64,000 nt of DNA from Limnephilus marmoratus. Taxonomy: Eukaryota; Arthropoda; Insecta; Trichoptera; Limnephilidae. Below are positions 12,001 through 27,000 of this stretch, piece by piece. The notes under the pieces were generated by a model. It made no database searches. It was not told where the DNA came from and worked only from the letters and a program-made list of their open reading frames with translations. The position numbers and the translations under genes were made by a program. The stretch spans positions 26,551,770 to 26,615,769 of the forward strand of contig OU862923.1 of assembly GCA_917880885.1 (NCBI GenBank), given 5' to 3'. The stretch's first letter is position 1. The number at the start of each line of letters is the position of its first letter.

Positions 12001-15000
12001 TGGGGCCGGTGTGCGGCGGGGTGGATATACTGGAACTGGGCGGCTGCTGGGTAGCTATTCCCGAAGCGTTCTCGCTCGCAATCTCCGTCGAAAGTACGTC
12101 CGTTAGTCGACTTGGTTATTCCTGAGCTTGGTCGAAGTAACATTCTTAGACGCCAAACGTCAAAAGTCACTCCACATTACAACGAGTGGGTCTACCCAGT
12201 AGAAACACAGCAGCGAGTGGTGTGAAGTTGGCGTATCTATGCAATTAGCTGTCAAAATTTGGTTTTATTTGTTTTCCCGCGCGACCTTTCACACTCGCAA
12301 TTTTCGCACCCGACAATTGTATTTCCAGAATACCTGATTGATCATAATCTAGATTTAGGTCTGATTGCTAGAGGATGACTGGTTTATTTATGGCTGGAGG
12401 ATTGGCTCCACTTGAGCCTGGGGCTGTTAATAGAATTAACCTAGATTTAGTGGCTGGTAGAGCTGTTAGAAATAGGATAGTTCAAAATTATTTCTAAATT
12501 CTTTCTATTATTTATACTAGTCTTTATTATCATTTTGTTGTTGTTCACTGTATATTATTTGTCAAGTGTCTGATCGTATTATTATTAATGATATTAGACA
12601 AACAATAGTGAGACCGAGTTGACAGGAAAAAGCTATAGGTGTTGTCCAAGTACAGAGTGAATACGAAGCTCATTCAGGCAATTGCGTCTCTATATGAGGG
12701 AAGCGTTGCATGTGGGTGATGTCAGCGTGATGTGTAAGATTAAGAAAGGGACGCTCCGATGGTTTGGGCCTGTGGAGCGAATGAACGAGGAAAGGACTGT
12801 ATAAAGAATATATGATGCAAATGTGAATGGTGGAAGAAGTCGAGGACGCCCAAGAAAGACATGGCACGACCAAGTGAATCAGATACTTGAGTCGGGCCAT
12901 GTCAAGAGTCAGAATAATAGAAGAGCATGTATGAGACGTTGTATGAATGTGAACAAGGCAAGGAATGTGTGCCAAGACCGAGTTGTTTGGCGGTCCGTCT
13001 TCTCTGCCTACCCTTGCGGAGAAACGGCGTGATTGGTTAGTTAGTTAGTCAAATAATGAATGGTGAGGTGAGGCTGTGTTACAACAAACTCTTCAAATAC
13101 AATATTTTTTGTGATAATATAGAGATGTAAAATGTAAGAAAACAATGATGTGATCATAAAAAATGTATTTAACATTAATATATCATTATTTTTTTTTAAA
13201 TAATACAGAAACAACAGTTGTTAATATACAATGTCAATATATTTTGTAATTCAGGCTAAAAATAAAGAATTAGTACTAATGAACCAATCAAGTCTGATAT
13301 TTTCTATTATGAAACTAAAATGCAGTAGCATAATATCACAATTTATATCATATAATGCAGCAAACATCACAGTTTCAGCTGTTCAATTACAACACTGCTA
13401 TTGATATTTTCTACTAAATATCTTTTGTTAATTTTAGAAAAACATTATATTTATCTTCGATAAAACTAAAATGCAGTAGCATAATATCACAATTTATATC
13501 ATATAACGCAGCAAACATCACAGCTTCAGCTGTTCAATTACAACACTGCTATTGATATTGTCTACTAAATATTTATCTTTTGTTAATTTTAGAAAAACAT
13601 TATATTTATCTTCGATAAAACTAAAATGCAGTAGCATAATATCACAATTTATATCATATAACGCAGCAAACATCACAGCTTCAGCTGTTCAATTACAACA
13701 CTGCTATTGATATTGTCTACTAAATATCTTTTGTTAATTTTAGAAAAATATTATATTTATCTTCGATAAAACTAAAATGCAGTAGCATAATATCACAATT
13801 TATATCATATAACGCAGCAAACATCACAGCTTCAGCTGTTCAATTACAACACTGCTAATGATATTGTCTACTAAATATCTTTTGTTAATTTTAGAAAAAC
13901 ATTATATTTATCTTCGATAAAACTAAAATGCAGTAGCATAATATCACAATTTTTATCATAGAATGCAGAAAACAATACGGTTTCAGATGTTCAATTACAA
14001 TTGTAATTATTTCAACATATTTTGTATTACAAGTGAAAAATAATCAATTCGTACACTGATGAAACTAATCAAGTCTGATATTTTCTAGTAAATTATTTTC
14101 TGGTGTTAATTAGTTAAACATTAAAATTATACATGATACAAATAAAACTTGCATTCATTACCCTGATATTGTATACTAACTATCTTTGGTAAATTTAAAA
14201 AAAAAAACATTTTTATCTCCGAGATAAAACTAAAATGGGTAGGAGGTACCACTATAAATTTGGACAACTTATATAGCGCTGTTTTTGCGAAAAATCGCCT
14301 CAAGAGCGCTGTGAAAAGCGCAAGGGGAGTTGTGGCCTCCGAGAACAGCGGCACCTCAACAGTCTGACATCTGCTGCAGCCAGCAACAGACTGTGGTCCT
14401 CCAAGTGATTCAAAGTCGAAGTTGACCTCCCCATGTTGAACTTCCGTGTGGCCCGTAATCAAGACTGGGCTGATTGACTGTAGTATCAGCTCGTCAGTCG
14501 CGTTGAGGCTGACTGCTGGCTCTGGTGGTTGGTGGTCCGCCTCCCGTCCCGGCCGCATGCCGCCTCAAGGAGGCATGCTTTAACTTGGCCTTTGACCGTA
14601 AGTCTTGCCAAGTCTGAAAAGATTTTTGAATTATATTAATTATTTACACAAAATATTGGTGGAAAGACACTTTATAAGATCTTAAACTATTCAAAAAGCA
14701 GGACAACGTCAATATCAAACAATTTTACTTGAATTTTGAAACAATCAGCTTTGAAATAACGTAGCCCCATTATCATTCTTTTCAATATTGTGATTTTCAA
14801 AACATATAAATTAGGCTAAACGAAACACCATGTGAGCAGTGACCGAACAACTTAGAACCTCTTCAGTAAAGTGATGATAAAAAATATATTAAAAAAATGG
14901 TTAAATATGTTAGGGTTTTAATGACTTCAAAGAGATGTCGAGTTGACTTGATTAGGCATGGAATCCATGTTAGATGTGAGCATGGTGTTTGTTTTATTGA

Positions 15001-18000
15001 ATGAAAATTTGTCGTAGGCAGAGCTTAATCTGAACGAAGCATTAGGGTAACAAATAGACATTTTAAGTGGAAATGAATCAAAACAAACCTTTCTCCAATG
15101 TTTGAAATCTTTGTTGGCCCCTGCCATGGCATTCAATTTTTCGGCAATCGCCACCCATCTCCGTCTGGATTCGGCGAAGGTAAATGTTGAGGAAAATTTG
15201 CCACTCACAAGTTCCACATCCGAACTTACTAATTCAATTAGTAATTGTTTCTGAGCAATCGTGATGTAACCCACGGCCATTTCTGTTGTTGTTTTGTTTT
15301 TAGTCTGACAGTGACAGTCACACCATAGAAATCTCAAAAACGCCAAGAACATAGACAATATTCACAGGGCTGCCAATATAATCATCACTTCGATCGGTCG
15401 ACGTTCAAGAATACGTAAAATTGAAGGATTCGACAAAGTTCGTCGCGACGACGATAAATTTTCGCTCTCTTCGAGGCGCATAACGAGGAACTTTTGATCG
15501 ACCGTCAGGAATAGGGCCCCTGGCACTCTGTCACGGCAATGAGCGATGTGGCAGAGGTCGGGGTTGAACATAGTAGAAAACAAGCCGAATTTTTTATGCA
15601 CATTGTCCCTGCACATACATCTCCCTGCAACTGCATTATTACTGGCATTCAAAATACCCACCTTTGCCCTTGATGTTTGAATGATTTTTTAACTTCACTC
15701 GATAACTGATCTACCTTCATCTGAACCAACTTGAATAATCTTTACTTACTACCGTCTATAACTTCGCTCACAACCAAACAGTTCTGCAACTGTCATTTTC
15801 ATTGTCAACAAATTCCAACGGCTCGGAGGGCTTTGAAGCAAAGAATGGACGGTTACCGGTTACCTCGAGAGTGTTTTCTCTTGGGGTAAAAATAATCTCG
15901 TTGAATTTAATTTTCATAGACCCAATCATGTCTGATTACATCTAAAAGGGATCGAAATGAAAATCTAGTCTCCTTCAACGGAAGCAAACTTCCGAACCGG
16001 TCCTCCATTGATATGCTTGGTGTTACTCTAAGCGACCAGCTCAGGTATGGGGGCTCCATCGAAGCCAGAGTTAAGTTAGCCTCTCAAAAACTGGGCGTAC
16101 TGTACAGGGCCCGCAGATACTTTAATAGTAAAGAACTGCTAACCCTGTACAAATCACAAGTGCGCCCTACAGTTGAATTTGGCAGCCACCTCTGGTCTGG
16201 AGCCCCAAAATACCTGAAAAAAACCCTCGACTCTGCAGAAATGGGCGGTCCGTCCGTCTGATAGATTCTCCTAGTTTAACAAACGAATTGCAATCTTTAG
16301 AGCACAGGGGTCGATTGGGAATGCTATCCTTGTTCTACCTGTATTTCAATGGAAGATGCTCCGAGGAACTAGCGTCATTCATCCCTTCGGCACAGGTGCA
16401 TAGTCGGGAAACACGCCAAATGCGTGCTGAACTTATGTACATGGTTGACACTTGTCACATGAGAATGGGTCGCTTCTTCGACTCGTTCTTGTGTACAACG
16501 ACTCGGCTGTGGGACGATTTGCAGGCCTTTGTGTTTCTTCCTTCCTACAACATTGGTGTACATTCTTTCCTCTCCTCAAAAAGATCCTCCACACAGCATC
16601 TCAGATGACATAGGGCCCTGAGGGAAATTATTTTCCTCAGGGCCTCCTGTGTGGAGTTAATGTAAAAAAAAAATTATCAATGTTCAAGCATTAATCTAAA
16701 GCACATGTATTATTACAAAATATCTGACATAAGTCTCAACAAAGTGAGTAGGAAAGACATCACCTGACTGTTGTTGCCGATGAGTTTTGCAAAATGTCGG
16801 CAACGTGTGCCTGTGTTTGAACCTCCACGCAGATGTATTGCGGTAGTCGCGATACTTGAATCGACGACTATTACATACTAATCCCCGTGGAAGAAGAGCC
16901 TAAGTCCCCTATTATTAAACAAGCAACATTTTCCACTTTTAAAGATGGTGATTGGAGTTTTTCAAATATTGTCCGGTTATTCGTAACTAGGGAATGTTTG
17001 TCTTAATTTCAAAGATTAGCCAGGCAACAAGCTCACCTGTGTACAATAATGGTTTTAATATTGTTTGAATACTATAAATGATCTTGGATATAATAAATTT
17101 GTTTTTTTTTTTTGTTTGCAGTAAGCAAGAAGCACAAGAAACATTCGAAGAATGCATCTGGTAGTGACGCTGGGGAGTCTTCTGATGATGGAGAAAAGAA
17201 GAAAAAACGCAAGAAGAAGAAGAAGGATAAGAAATCCAAGAAATCGTAAGTTCAAAATCATACAACTACAGTAGAATCCGGATATAACGACCCTCAAGGG
17301 ACCGGCGATACTTAGTGTCGTACTAACCGGACGACGCACAAAACGGCCGGACAATTTAAGCTTGATACATATAAATGTTATTGTCATTATTGTTATGAAA
17401 TATATAAAGAGTACAGATAGATAAATTAGTTCTTTTAGTTAAATAAAACATTTAATACAAATTATAGCTTAAATCCCCGTATTGATGGTAAACATTAGTT
17501 TAGCAACAAAATTGAATCAACGTGTTGCGGGGTTGCTGGCAACACTGCGTGTTGCGGTGTTGATAACGGCATGTTGACAGGCTCTCGCCCGACGAGCGTA
17601 AACATCAGTTTAGCAACAAATGTTGACGTGTGTGAATGTGTTTGCAACAGTTTATAAACATGAATCTCCAGTTGCAAGATATCGTAATGTAATAGCCAGC
17701 CTCGTTTGAGGTGAAACTGGCTGACGAATATTTGTTTCCCTTTTGGCTATTGACGGACCAATCATTTCCAGAAGATGTTCGAAATCACTTTTCGGCATTC
17801 TCGTAAAGTTAATAAATGATTCATCTGTCATTCTGAGGTCACTCATCAAATTTTCTCTTTGCAGAAGATAGTTTCGAATCCACCATCTTTTTCTCTTTTT
17901 TTAATTGAAATCCTATTCATCAGATACAGAGAACACAACAACACTACTTCCTCAGGCAACATTTTAACGCAGACTGGTGTGTGGACAACCTGTATTTATT

Positions 18001-21000
18001 TCAACAAAGTTTCCAGCAACATTCTCTCCGCTCATCAACAGTGTTGATCAAATGTTGCTAAACTAATGTTTACCATGAATACGGGGCTTTAATGGTACTT
18101 AAACATTCCACATAACAAACATACATAATGTACTGTAATCCAAAAAGTTACAATGTACCTACATTATATGCAAGTAAATATGTAGTTGGTAACGTAGAAA
18201 GTCTGTAATTTGAGTTTGTTTTTGGCCAATTTTTATTCGATAGTAAGATCTTCACACAGAGTTGTGAATATGCGACATCATAGTTTTACACTGTAACAAT
18301 GCCTGATCTATTTGTTCTTGAGTTGATGTCCTGACACATTTACATTTCAAAACATTGGCAATAAACAGGGATTCTATCTTATTTTCATTTTCCTTGTGGT
18401 GGATATTGTAGAATAAGACAAGTCGAACTCCTTCGCGAGGGTTACATTTGATTCACCGACTTCTAAATAATGTAATATAGCACTTTTTTCTTCAATTGAA
18501 TAAACAAAAATTTTAACAAAATGAAAAAACGACTTAAAAAAATGCACTAAAAAGTAAAAAAATAATTTCGTATTCTTCTACAACTTAATAATCAACTTAC
18601 TTTTTCTATTCATCAATATGTAGGTACGATTATTATTTTTGTAGTCGGTGTCAGCCAGTTTAGGTTTGTAACTACATACATAGTTATAGGTGAGATGTGC
18701 TTGTGTCGCACAAGCGACTTCACGAGGCGAGAGGCGGGAGGGGAGCTGTCAAGTGAACACGCCGCTGGGCCGGGTACCTTTGCTGACACCGACTCCAAAA
18801 ATAACAATCGTACCTACATATTGATGAATAGAAAAAGTAAGTTGAATATTAAGTTGTAGAAGAATACGAAATTATTTTTTTACTTTTTAGTGCATTTTTT
18901 GAAGTCGTTTTTTCGTTTTGTTAAAATTTTTGTTTATTTTTGATTTTTAGTGAATCTGAAGTTCACTAATTTGTCTGAATATGGGTAGACCTACTAAACG
19001 TACTGCTCATATGAGACAGACATAATTTGACCATAACGATGTTACGGTCAAATTAAGAGATTCGGCTGAGTATCGTTAATTTGCTCCTAAGAATTGAAGA
19101 GTTCCGTTACTTTGTCATGGATCCCTTAATCAGAATCTAACCAAATTCTCATCAAACTACCCTTGAAGTACATCCTTTCCAATAAAAAAAGAATCATCGA
19201 AATCGGTTGGCGTGATATTAAGTTATTCGTACATTTGTTGCGCATATTTAAGACTTATAAGGTTTTCTCTTGGATACCATTGTCAGAACTTGAACAAATT
19301 AAAATGGGACCACACGGGAAGCACCAGCTTTCAAATAAAAAAAGAATCTTCAATATCGGTTCACCCAGTCAAAAGTTCTGAGGTAACAAACATAAAAAAA
19401 TAAAAATAAAATACAGTCGAATCGAGAACCTCCTCCTTTTTGAAGTCGTTTAAAAACACTTTCGCTTCACAGAACTCATTGTGTCGAGCTTCCTAGTCAC
19501 AAGCGAGGCGCGGGGCGGCGAGATATTGGTGGGTAGGTTTTGTAATAAAAACACTAGGCTTCGTTCTAACGGACAAATTATCATTAAAATAATTCATCAC
19601 TTTAAGCAGTTGGTCGCTTAAACGGAGTTGTACTGAACGGTTACGTTTTTCTACTAAAAGCTACAAAACCTAACTTGAGTATACATTGTCGTCGTTAAAA
19701 ACGGTAGGCCGTTATATGCGAAGTTGTTATTTACGAATTCTACTGTAAAAACATATTTTGGTTTTGAAACGTTTTGATAATTTTTATTAAATAATGATGT
19801 AAACTAGCTATGCGTAGGTTCAGCCGGAATGGGTTCTTGAACTTGGGTCCTCTCAGAGAATTCGGACCCGACTCCCTCTACATAGCGCTCGGCAGTGTTG
19901 CTCCCTGGCACCCGCGTTCCCCTGTGTCTGCGTAACTCGTGCGAGCTCTCGGTGAGTGGACTGAGTCCATATGCGAGTTCGGGGTCGGAACCGTGCGTCT
20001 CGGCACCTGCCACGGCTTCCTATACCCAGTTCATATTAAGAACTCGGAACCTGGAACCACTCCTAGAACTCGAGTTCTTTTAAAAGAAACCATTTCTCGG
20101 AGGCCTCCGACTGAACCTACTCATCACTAGTATAGTTTTTTTATTTACATTTAATTTAAATTGTGCAACAAAAGGAATTTACAATTATTGAAGAAGTTTT
20201 TGTTATTTTCATCAAATTTATAAATATGTATATTTCTTTGCGTGAATAACATACCATGAAATTACCCACTTTAGTACCAACTTTTTCATGAGAACTTTAT
20301 TTATTTAAGCTCACAGCATCCCCGAAGATGATATTATAGGCCCTGAGGGAATTCCGCAGAGCTCCGAGCCAAAAAGGCCCCTTTCTCTTTCTTCATGAAT
20401 TGTTGTGTTGAATGGTTGTTGAAAAATTGGTTTATTTGTTTGCTAAATTATTTGCATGGAGACATGTCTGCAATATGGGGAGGTTAGTCTTTACGAGAAT
20501 TTGTTTAGGTTTTTATGCGCGGTAGGTACGTTTTCGTCGTACCGGGCGAGGCAGTTTATGGCCACGTTTTCATGGGTGGGAATTCCCGCATGAAATGTTT
20601 CAGCGAGACTCGAATTTTTGGGTGATTTGTTAGGTTTTGTGGCTCATTTAAACCTGGGATCATTTTCAGGGTTACTACAGCCGAATCTTTGTGATTTATG
20701 CCTCAATGACTGGGATTGCGTTAACTTAAAGTAAAGACATACCTATTTTAGCTCCATTGTAACTCATTCTCAAAAACAATGTTTTTTTTTACATTAGCTC
20801 CACACAGGAGGCCCTGAGGAAAATGATTCCCCTCAGGGCCTATGTGATCTTTGAGGATGCTGTGTGGAGGGTCTTTTTGTTAAAGGAAGGAGAGGAAGTT
20901 CTAGGAAGATAAAGGGTGTTAGAGGTGGGTAAGAATGGGGGTCAGTGCTTCAGTGACAGACGTATGAATCCATCCCTACCACTGCGGTGCAAGGCGATGT

Positions 21001-24000
21001 TCCGAGAGAGTACGGCTGGAGGAGTCAAAGGCACTCCTTCAACCATTCTCTCCCGATCCGGCCTGCCATGCAGCTGATGGGCAGACGCATCCGCTCGGAC
21101 AAACCTCACCCCATGAACCCGGGCACCCCGGTTAAGTCAACAAACGTAGCGAGCGGCGATACCCATACCCGCCTCCCAAATAGAGAATTACAATAGAAAG
21201 AGATTGCAGTGGAGTATTGAAAGTATTAGTAATATGTCCACGATTTTATTTTACCAATACGTACAGTATAACCTATTTTTTACATTTTTCACAGGAACGT
21301 TAAATGTAGAAGTAAGGAAATGAAAAATGCATGGAAAAAATTTATTACAAATACCTACTAATTTTTCAAATTAAAAAAAAAACAATAATATGAATACATG
21401 TACCTACTGTCAGACTACTAACCACTGGAGGGATTATGGACGAAAAATGGAACACTTACATTTTTCTGTGATTGATAGCGGTCCAAAATTGGACCACATT
21501 TCCCTGCCATTCCTTAAACATTTATTGTAATTATAACTTTTTATTAACATTTCCTTGTCCAGCCATTTATTTTAAGATAAAGCTATTGAAATGCTTCATC
21601 TATTATTACCATAGATGTCGCAAATCCGAAATTCGTAGACTATTTAAAAATATATATATATATTCTCGTCGAATTTTTTATCAGCTGTTTATTAAGTTCT
21701 TTTTCCATAGATGTGCACCTTTCATTATCAAGTATACCACAGACAATGAACGGAAATCGAAAATATTCTATGTTGACTCGAATAAGTACCCCTCACGGCA
21801 GTTTCAAAGTAACATAACGCATGTTACGTTTTTTTAATATTTTTTTTTATAAATTCTACAAATATGAGATAAACAGTAAAGTACAGGTTAATTCATTGGC
21901 TATAGCACTACAATAAGTTTGTATGTTTCCATGTTTAAATTCGAAGGTATGATATTTTTAATATTGGCGAAAACTTTAAAAAATGATTTGGGAGCAATCG
22001 AGGCAAATTTATTTATTTCGCGTGATCTCTCCAGTGGTTATGTACTTACTTTGAAAACAACAAAACCATTTTGTGCTGAAAAAGCGAGGTCCCCATTCAC
22101 TCCAGGGTTGATAAAATTCATGATTTTTTTTTTTAAATCGTAAAAATCGGATTAATTCGATTTAAATCAGATTGTTTTGATTTTTTTTTATATTTAATTT
22201 GGTCTATTTTTTACTCTTATGTCGGTCTATATTAAAAAAAACAAAGTTGTTATTCATTTTAATTATAAATTTTTAAAGTCAATAACCAGTCTTTTCGAAG
22301 TGTCATTATTTTTATTTATATAGTTAATATTTTACTTTACACAAACATTTTTGAACATTACAACATTAAAAAATTAACACAACATAACAAAAAAGAGCAC
22401 ACAAGGTGGGGGTTTGTGTAAAGAAATTTCTTCCAACCCACCTGCAATAGGAGACTAGCAATAATAATACATATTTGCTTATTCAATAAAAAATGAACAA
22501 CTAAGAAAATTAAAAAGACTTAAAAGTAAGAATATTAACAATGAAATTAAAATTATACCTCGTTTATATTGGTTTTGTGATTTTGTCCAAATTTAGTCTT
22601 TTCAAAAGGATGACTAATTTGCCCGCCTTTTCATTGCCTTGTCTATTTCTTATTTTACTGTGCACCAAATCAACTGCACTTAGCAGTTGCTTGTTTATTT
22701 CCAATTCTTCTTCAGTTATACATTTTTTTCATATTATATTGCTAACCACCAATCAGTAAGTGCACTTTTCTGTATGACTCGTTTATCGACCAATACTCCA
22801 GTGAAAGGCTCAACTTTGGCATACAAACTAATAATACTATTCTTCAAACTGTACACACGTGTGTGCGCCCCATAGTTTATGCCGGGGGAAGTCCCTTGAC
22901 ATTTTAGGCGGGTGATTTGGTTGCAGTAAAAAAGTAATGATTTAAATCATTGATTTTTTTAAATAAATCATTTGATTTTAATCGCGATTTGATTTAAGTC
23001 ATCTCAACCCTGATTAGGGTTCATGATTTCTCGAGCTTTTCAATTTCTCGGTTCTCGAGAATTCTCGAGGCTAATTTCTCGAGGCTTCTCGGGTTGCTGA
23101 GAAATTTATTTAGTTTTCTCATATTATTTGGTTCCCAATAACGTCAACAAATTCAGTGGATTTCCTCTCAAATAAAATTAATTATAAAACTTTTATTGAT
23201 TATATTCAAAAACATTAATCTTATGAATAAGCTAATTAATTTTTTTTTTTTAAATACAGAAATAATATTATTCAGACTCATAATTATAATGACAGCACCA
23301 TTTTTGGCTGGTTATTTAGAACTTATAAACAAAAGTAGCTTCTATTAAACTAAAAAAAAAACAACATGAAAGAAAACGTTATTATCTTAAATTCAGGTAG
23401 AAAATAAATGTAAATTGTAATTAAATTACAATCACAGCACCATTTATGGCATGTTAATTAGAATAAAAACAAATGAAAACTTTGCAAGATCAATGGAACA
23501 TCTCACGCCGAGGAGCTGAACATACAGACAGATACATAACAATAAGGTCAGCTTACTCTTTCTAGTGAAATATGCCTTTAGAAAAACTAAAGCATTTATA
23601 GCTTTATCAGAGAGCCGGTTTCTTATTTAATTAACTATATTTCCTGAAATTGAAAACACTCTTTCATTTTCAGTTGAAGTAGGCTTAACTGAAAGCAATG
23701 CTTTGTACATCGATTCTAAATTTGGTGACCTCTTCCCAGTCTGTTCAAAAAGTAAGAACTCTTTCTTTACTATAGATTTTGACAGTGCCACTGCACTTGC
23801 CTCCTCATTTGTTGAAATGCCTTTAATTGCTTTTTCTAATTGAATTTCGAAGCTTTCGGGTTCATGTTCTGATGGGCTTACTTCTTCTATCACTCCCGAC
23901 TCATTTTCGGTCAAAGTTGTGATGGCAGGGTATAAACGATTATATTCTATCTGATCAAAAATGTCTTATTGTTATCAATGAAATAGTACTTTTATGCATG

Positions 24001-27000
24001 AAATTGTCAAGGCTGTTCAAGTATTTTAGCAGCGATATTAAAGACGTATTACGGCACTCTGATATTTTCAACTTAAGTGAATCTACTAATTGCTTACAGC
24101 GAGATCAAGCTTTGGCCCACGCCGCCACGCAACACAATAAACGGCGATTTAATTTCTATATAGGTACATGATTTCTCTAGTTCTCGACTTTTTTCGAACT
24201 TGATTTCCTGGGATCAAAGCCCAACTATTTCCCGGGAATTCTTGAGCCGGGAATGAACCCTAACCCTGATTCATTCCAAAAATTTTTACAGTGGAAATAA
24301 TTTCCAGTTTGCATAACATTTCAAAAATAAAACTCTTATTTTAATACTCTAATAATCACAACCTCTAAAACTAATTTCATAACTTTATCTGGATAAAACT
24401 TTTTCTAACAAAGTCAATATCCCCTCTACAAAATCATTGATTCTTATTGATGACATTTAGAATGGGTTGTTTAAAACAATTTGAACAATTCATCAAATTT
24501 AGTAAAAACGCTGTGATTCCAGAAAATATTCTGAAAAAAATAACATTTTCATAAAAATGTATATTTAAGTAGAACCAGGGCTGGGCAGTATTTGAAATAC
24601 TTGTAATTGAAATACGTATTTGAAATACAAATACGTATTTTGTATTTGTATTTCAATTACTTCCTAAAAATGTATTTTGTAATTAGTATTTCAATTACCT
24701 GCTGCTGAGGTATTTTGTAATTTGTATTTCAAATACTTTTGGCTTCAAAATACATTTTCAAATACATTTAGCAATCTTAATAATGACAATGAAAAATAAA
24801 CTGACATAGATAATACATAGACTAAAAACGCTAGAATCCTGTACTATTGTCCTATTTTCCTGTGTTATAGCACTCTTACTAATGATTATTTGTAGTTCTC
24901 TTATCATTGCTTTATAATGTACTGTACATTTTTTTTAAGTCATGCTAGTTATTATTATTGTCCTGTGCTATAATAGCACTGTTACTGTACATTTTGTATC
25001 AAATTATATTATACTTGTCATTGCTTTGCATTGTACATTTTTGTATCATTAAGCACTAGGTACAGGAATAATTTGACTAAATACTATATTATTTTTAACT
25101 GTAGAGCACACTGGGAGTGAAATAACACAAAATTGCGCTATACAAATGTCATATATGTATATAAAAATGAATCCTTGATTCCCTTGGTCACTCCATAATT
25201 TCAGAACGACGTTTCCTATTTCATTAATTTTTTTTTAAAGTTTTCTAATACTTTGTAGAAGGTTCTTACGGATAGAAAAATTAAGAAAATTAAGCAGAAA
25301 ATTGGATAATTTCAGAAAACTTAACGACTATTTTAACTTCGCACGTTTGACAGTTCGCGCATTTGATGAAATTGAATTTAGCAGGCAGCTGTTTTTTGGT
25401 AACAAAAGAATTGTCTATGGATTTTTGAAATTATAGATATTTTAAATAGGTGGGTACCTTAATATGGGTATGTTAGGTATCTGATTAGATTGACTGTTCT
25501 TACAATATACAAAAATGAATGCTTTTTATTATGTGAAAAATGAAAATTTGAATAAAAAAAATGTAATAGCTAATAGGCACGCGAGTTGTTTGAAAACTGA
25601 AGTGAACTGTACTGGGAGTGAATATATTGAACGCGGGAGGGGGGTCGGCGGGACGGGGGAGCGGGCGAGGAGAAAGGGTAGGCGGGGAAGGTGGAAGGGG
25701 AACGCGGGAGGGGAAGGGGATGCGGGAGGGGAACGGGGAAAGAACATGCAGGGAGAAACAATTTATTTATTTGAATATGGCATGGCAACGGATGCCGGGA
25801 ACCAGCTAGTGTTATTATAATAATAATTTTTATTATCTAACACCTAAGTCCTATACCACAAAACTTTACAAGTGGAGCGGAGACGAGATGTGTCTTCTGA
25901 ACAATACGATTGGTCAATTTTTGCAGGTCTCTGTTTCACTCTGCTCAGCTTTGTTTCTATGGAAACGCACCCTTAGATAAGGGCACTTACGACAATTTAT
26001 TGCAACCAAAGGTTCTTCCAAAACCAAATGTATTTTGTAATTTGTATTTTGTATTTGAAATTAAAAAATGGTTAAAATACTGTATTTTGTATTTTGTATT
26101 TCAAATACACGACTTGAAAGTATTTTGTATTTTAAATACATGCGAAAAAGTATTTTGTAATTTGTATTTCAATTACAGCAAAGCATGTATTTTGCCCAGC
26201 CCTGAGTAGAACTCATTTCAAATTTAGATAAAGGCAATGGTTTAACCCTGCTGGAGAGTAATTGTCGAACTTAACTAATAACTTGTTTGGCGGTGCCAAA
26301 AACACTGGGAATGTATGGCGAACGATATTCTGGTACAGGCCAAAACAAAATTGATCTTTTATAGCGAAGTCTATTGGCCCCATAAAATAAATTTGAACGG
26401 TTAAATAAAAGTAAACTGGTAAAATAACTTGTTTTGCCTTTAATAATGAGTGGCTCTGGAATTTTCGTTTTGCCACCGCCAGCCACATTCTACGTAATAA
26501 CTGGACAGCTAGAGATGGTGTCACCGCTCTCTCTTTCTCTCACATTTTTGTTCTTTGTAAACTGAGTAAGAAAGAATGACTGGCCTGTGGTGTCAACTCG
26601 TAATGCGACTGCAGTGGACTGATATAGAATTTGTACCTCGTTTTAAACCATTTATCAACGAGTATTTATGATTGTACTATAATAAAATGTCGACTTTGAA
26701 CAAAAGGGTTCTTCCGGTTCTTTTCTTTTTAGATTTTTGCGATAATGTTAAACTGACATAAAACTGGAGGCTCAAAAATCGTTCATTTGGGAAAATATTT
26801 GAATACGACATGCGTAAAAAGCGAGGAAAACGTGAATTAGGTGTGACGTAAAACTGAAGTTTCACTCTATTTCAATTAACTCATCCGACTCCATTCCAGC
26901 AAAAGGGAGAACCATGGGAGTGCAGAATCCGCCGAGTCCGACGGGGACAATGCGGGCTCGGCTCCAGAAGGGGGGGAAGGTTCCCACACGCCCCCCCGCG

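Larger units (their letters stand above)
17269..19745 (-). mobile_element. pogo/Tigger-type element carrying two insertions
   Basis: The left end TA-CAGTAGAATCCGGATATA and right end AATTCTACTG-TA are those of 5664-6780 in the opposite sense. A Harbinger MITE (17472-18089) and a palindromic MITE (18500-18937) lie inside. Traces of the transposase HTH remain on the - strand near 18430-18500. Confidence 0.75.
22103..24268. mobile_element. hAT element (outer) split by a second hAT
   Basis: It begins CAGGGTTGA and ends TCTCAACCCTG (right end restored across the inner insertion, which duplicates ACCCTGAT). Flanks attcactc (22095-22102) and attcattc (24269-24276) match in seven of eight bases. Subterminal aaatcgtaaaaatcgg / gatttaaatca-like repeats fill both arms. 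Confidence 0.8.

Noticed and set aside
21472..21837. 121-codon frame
   Set aside because: Phe/Ile/Lys/Tyr-rich, as random AT-rich DNA gives; no family likeness.
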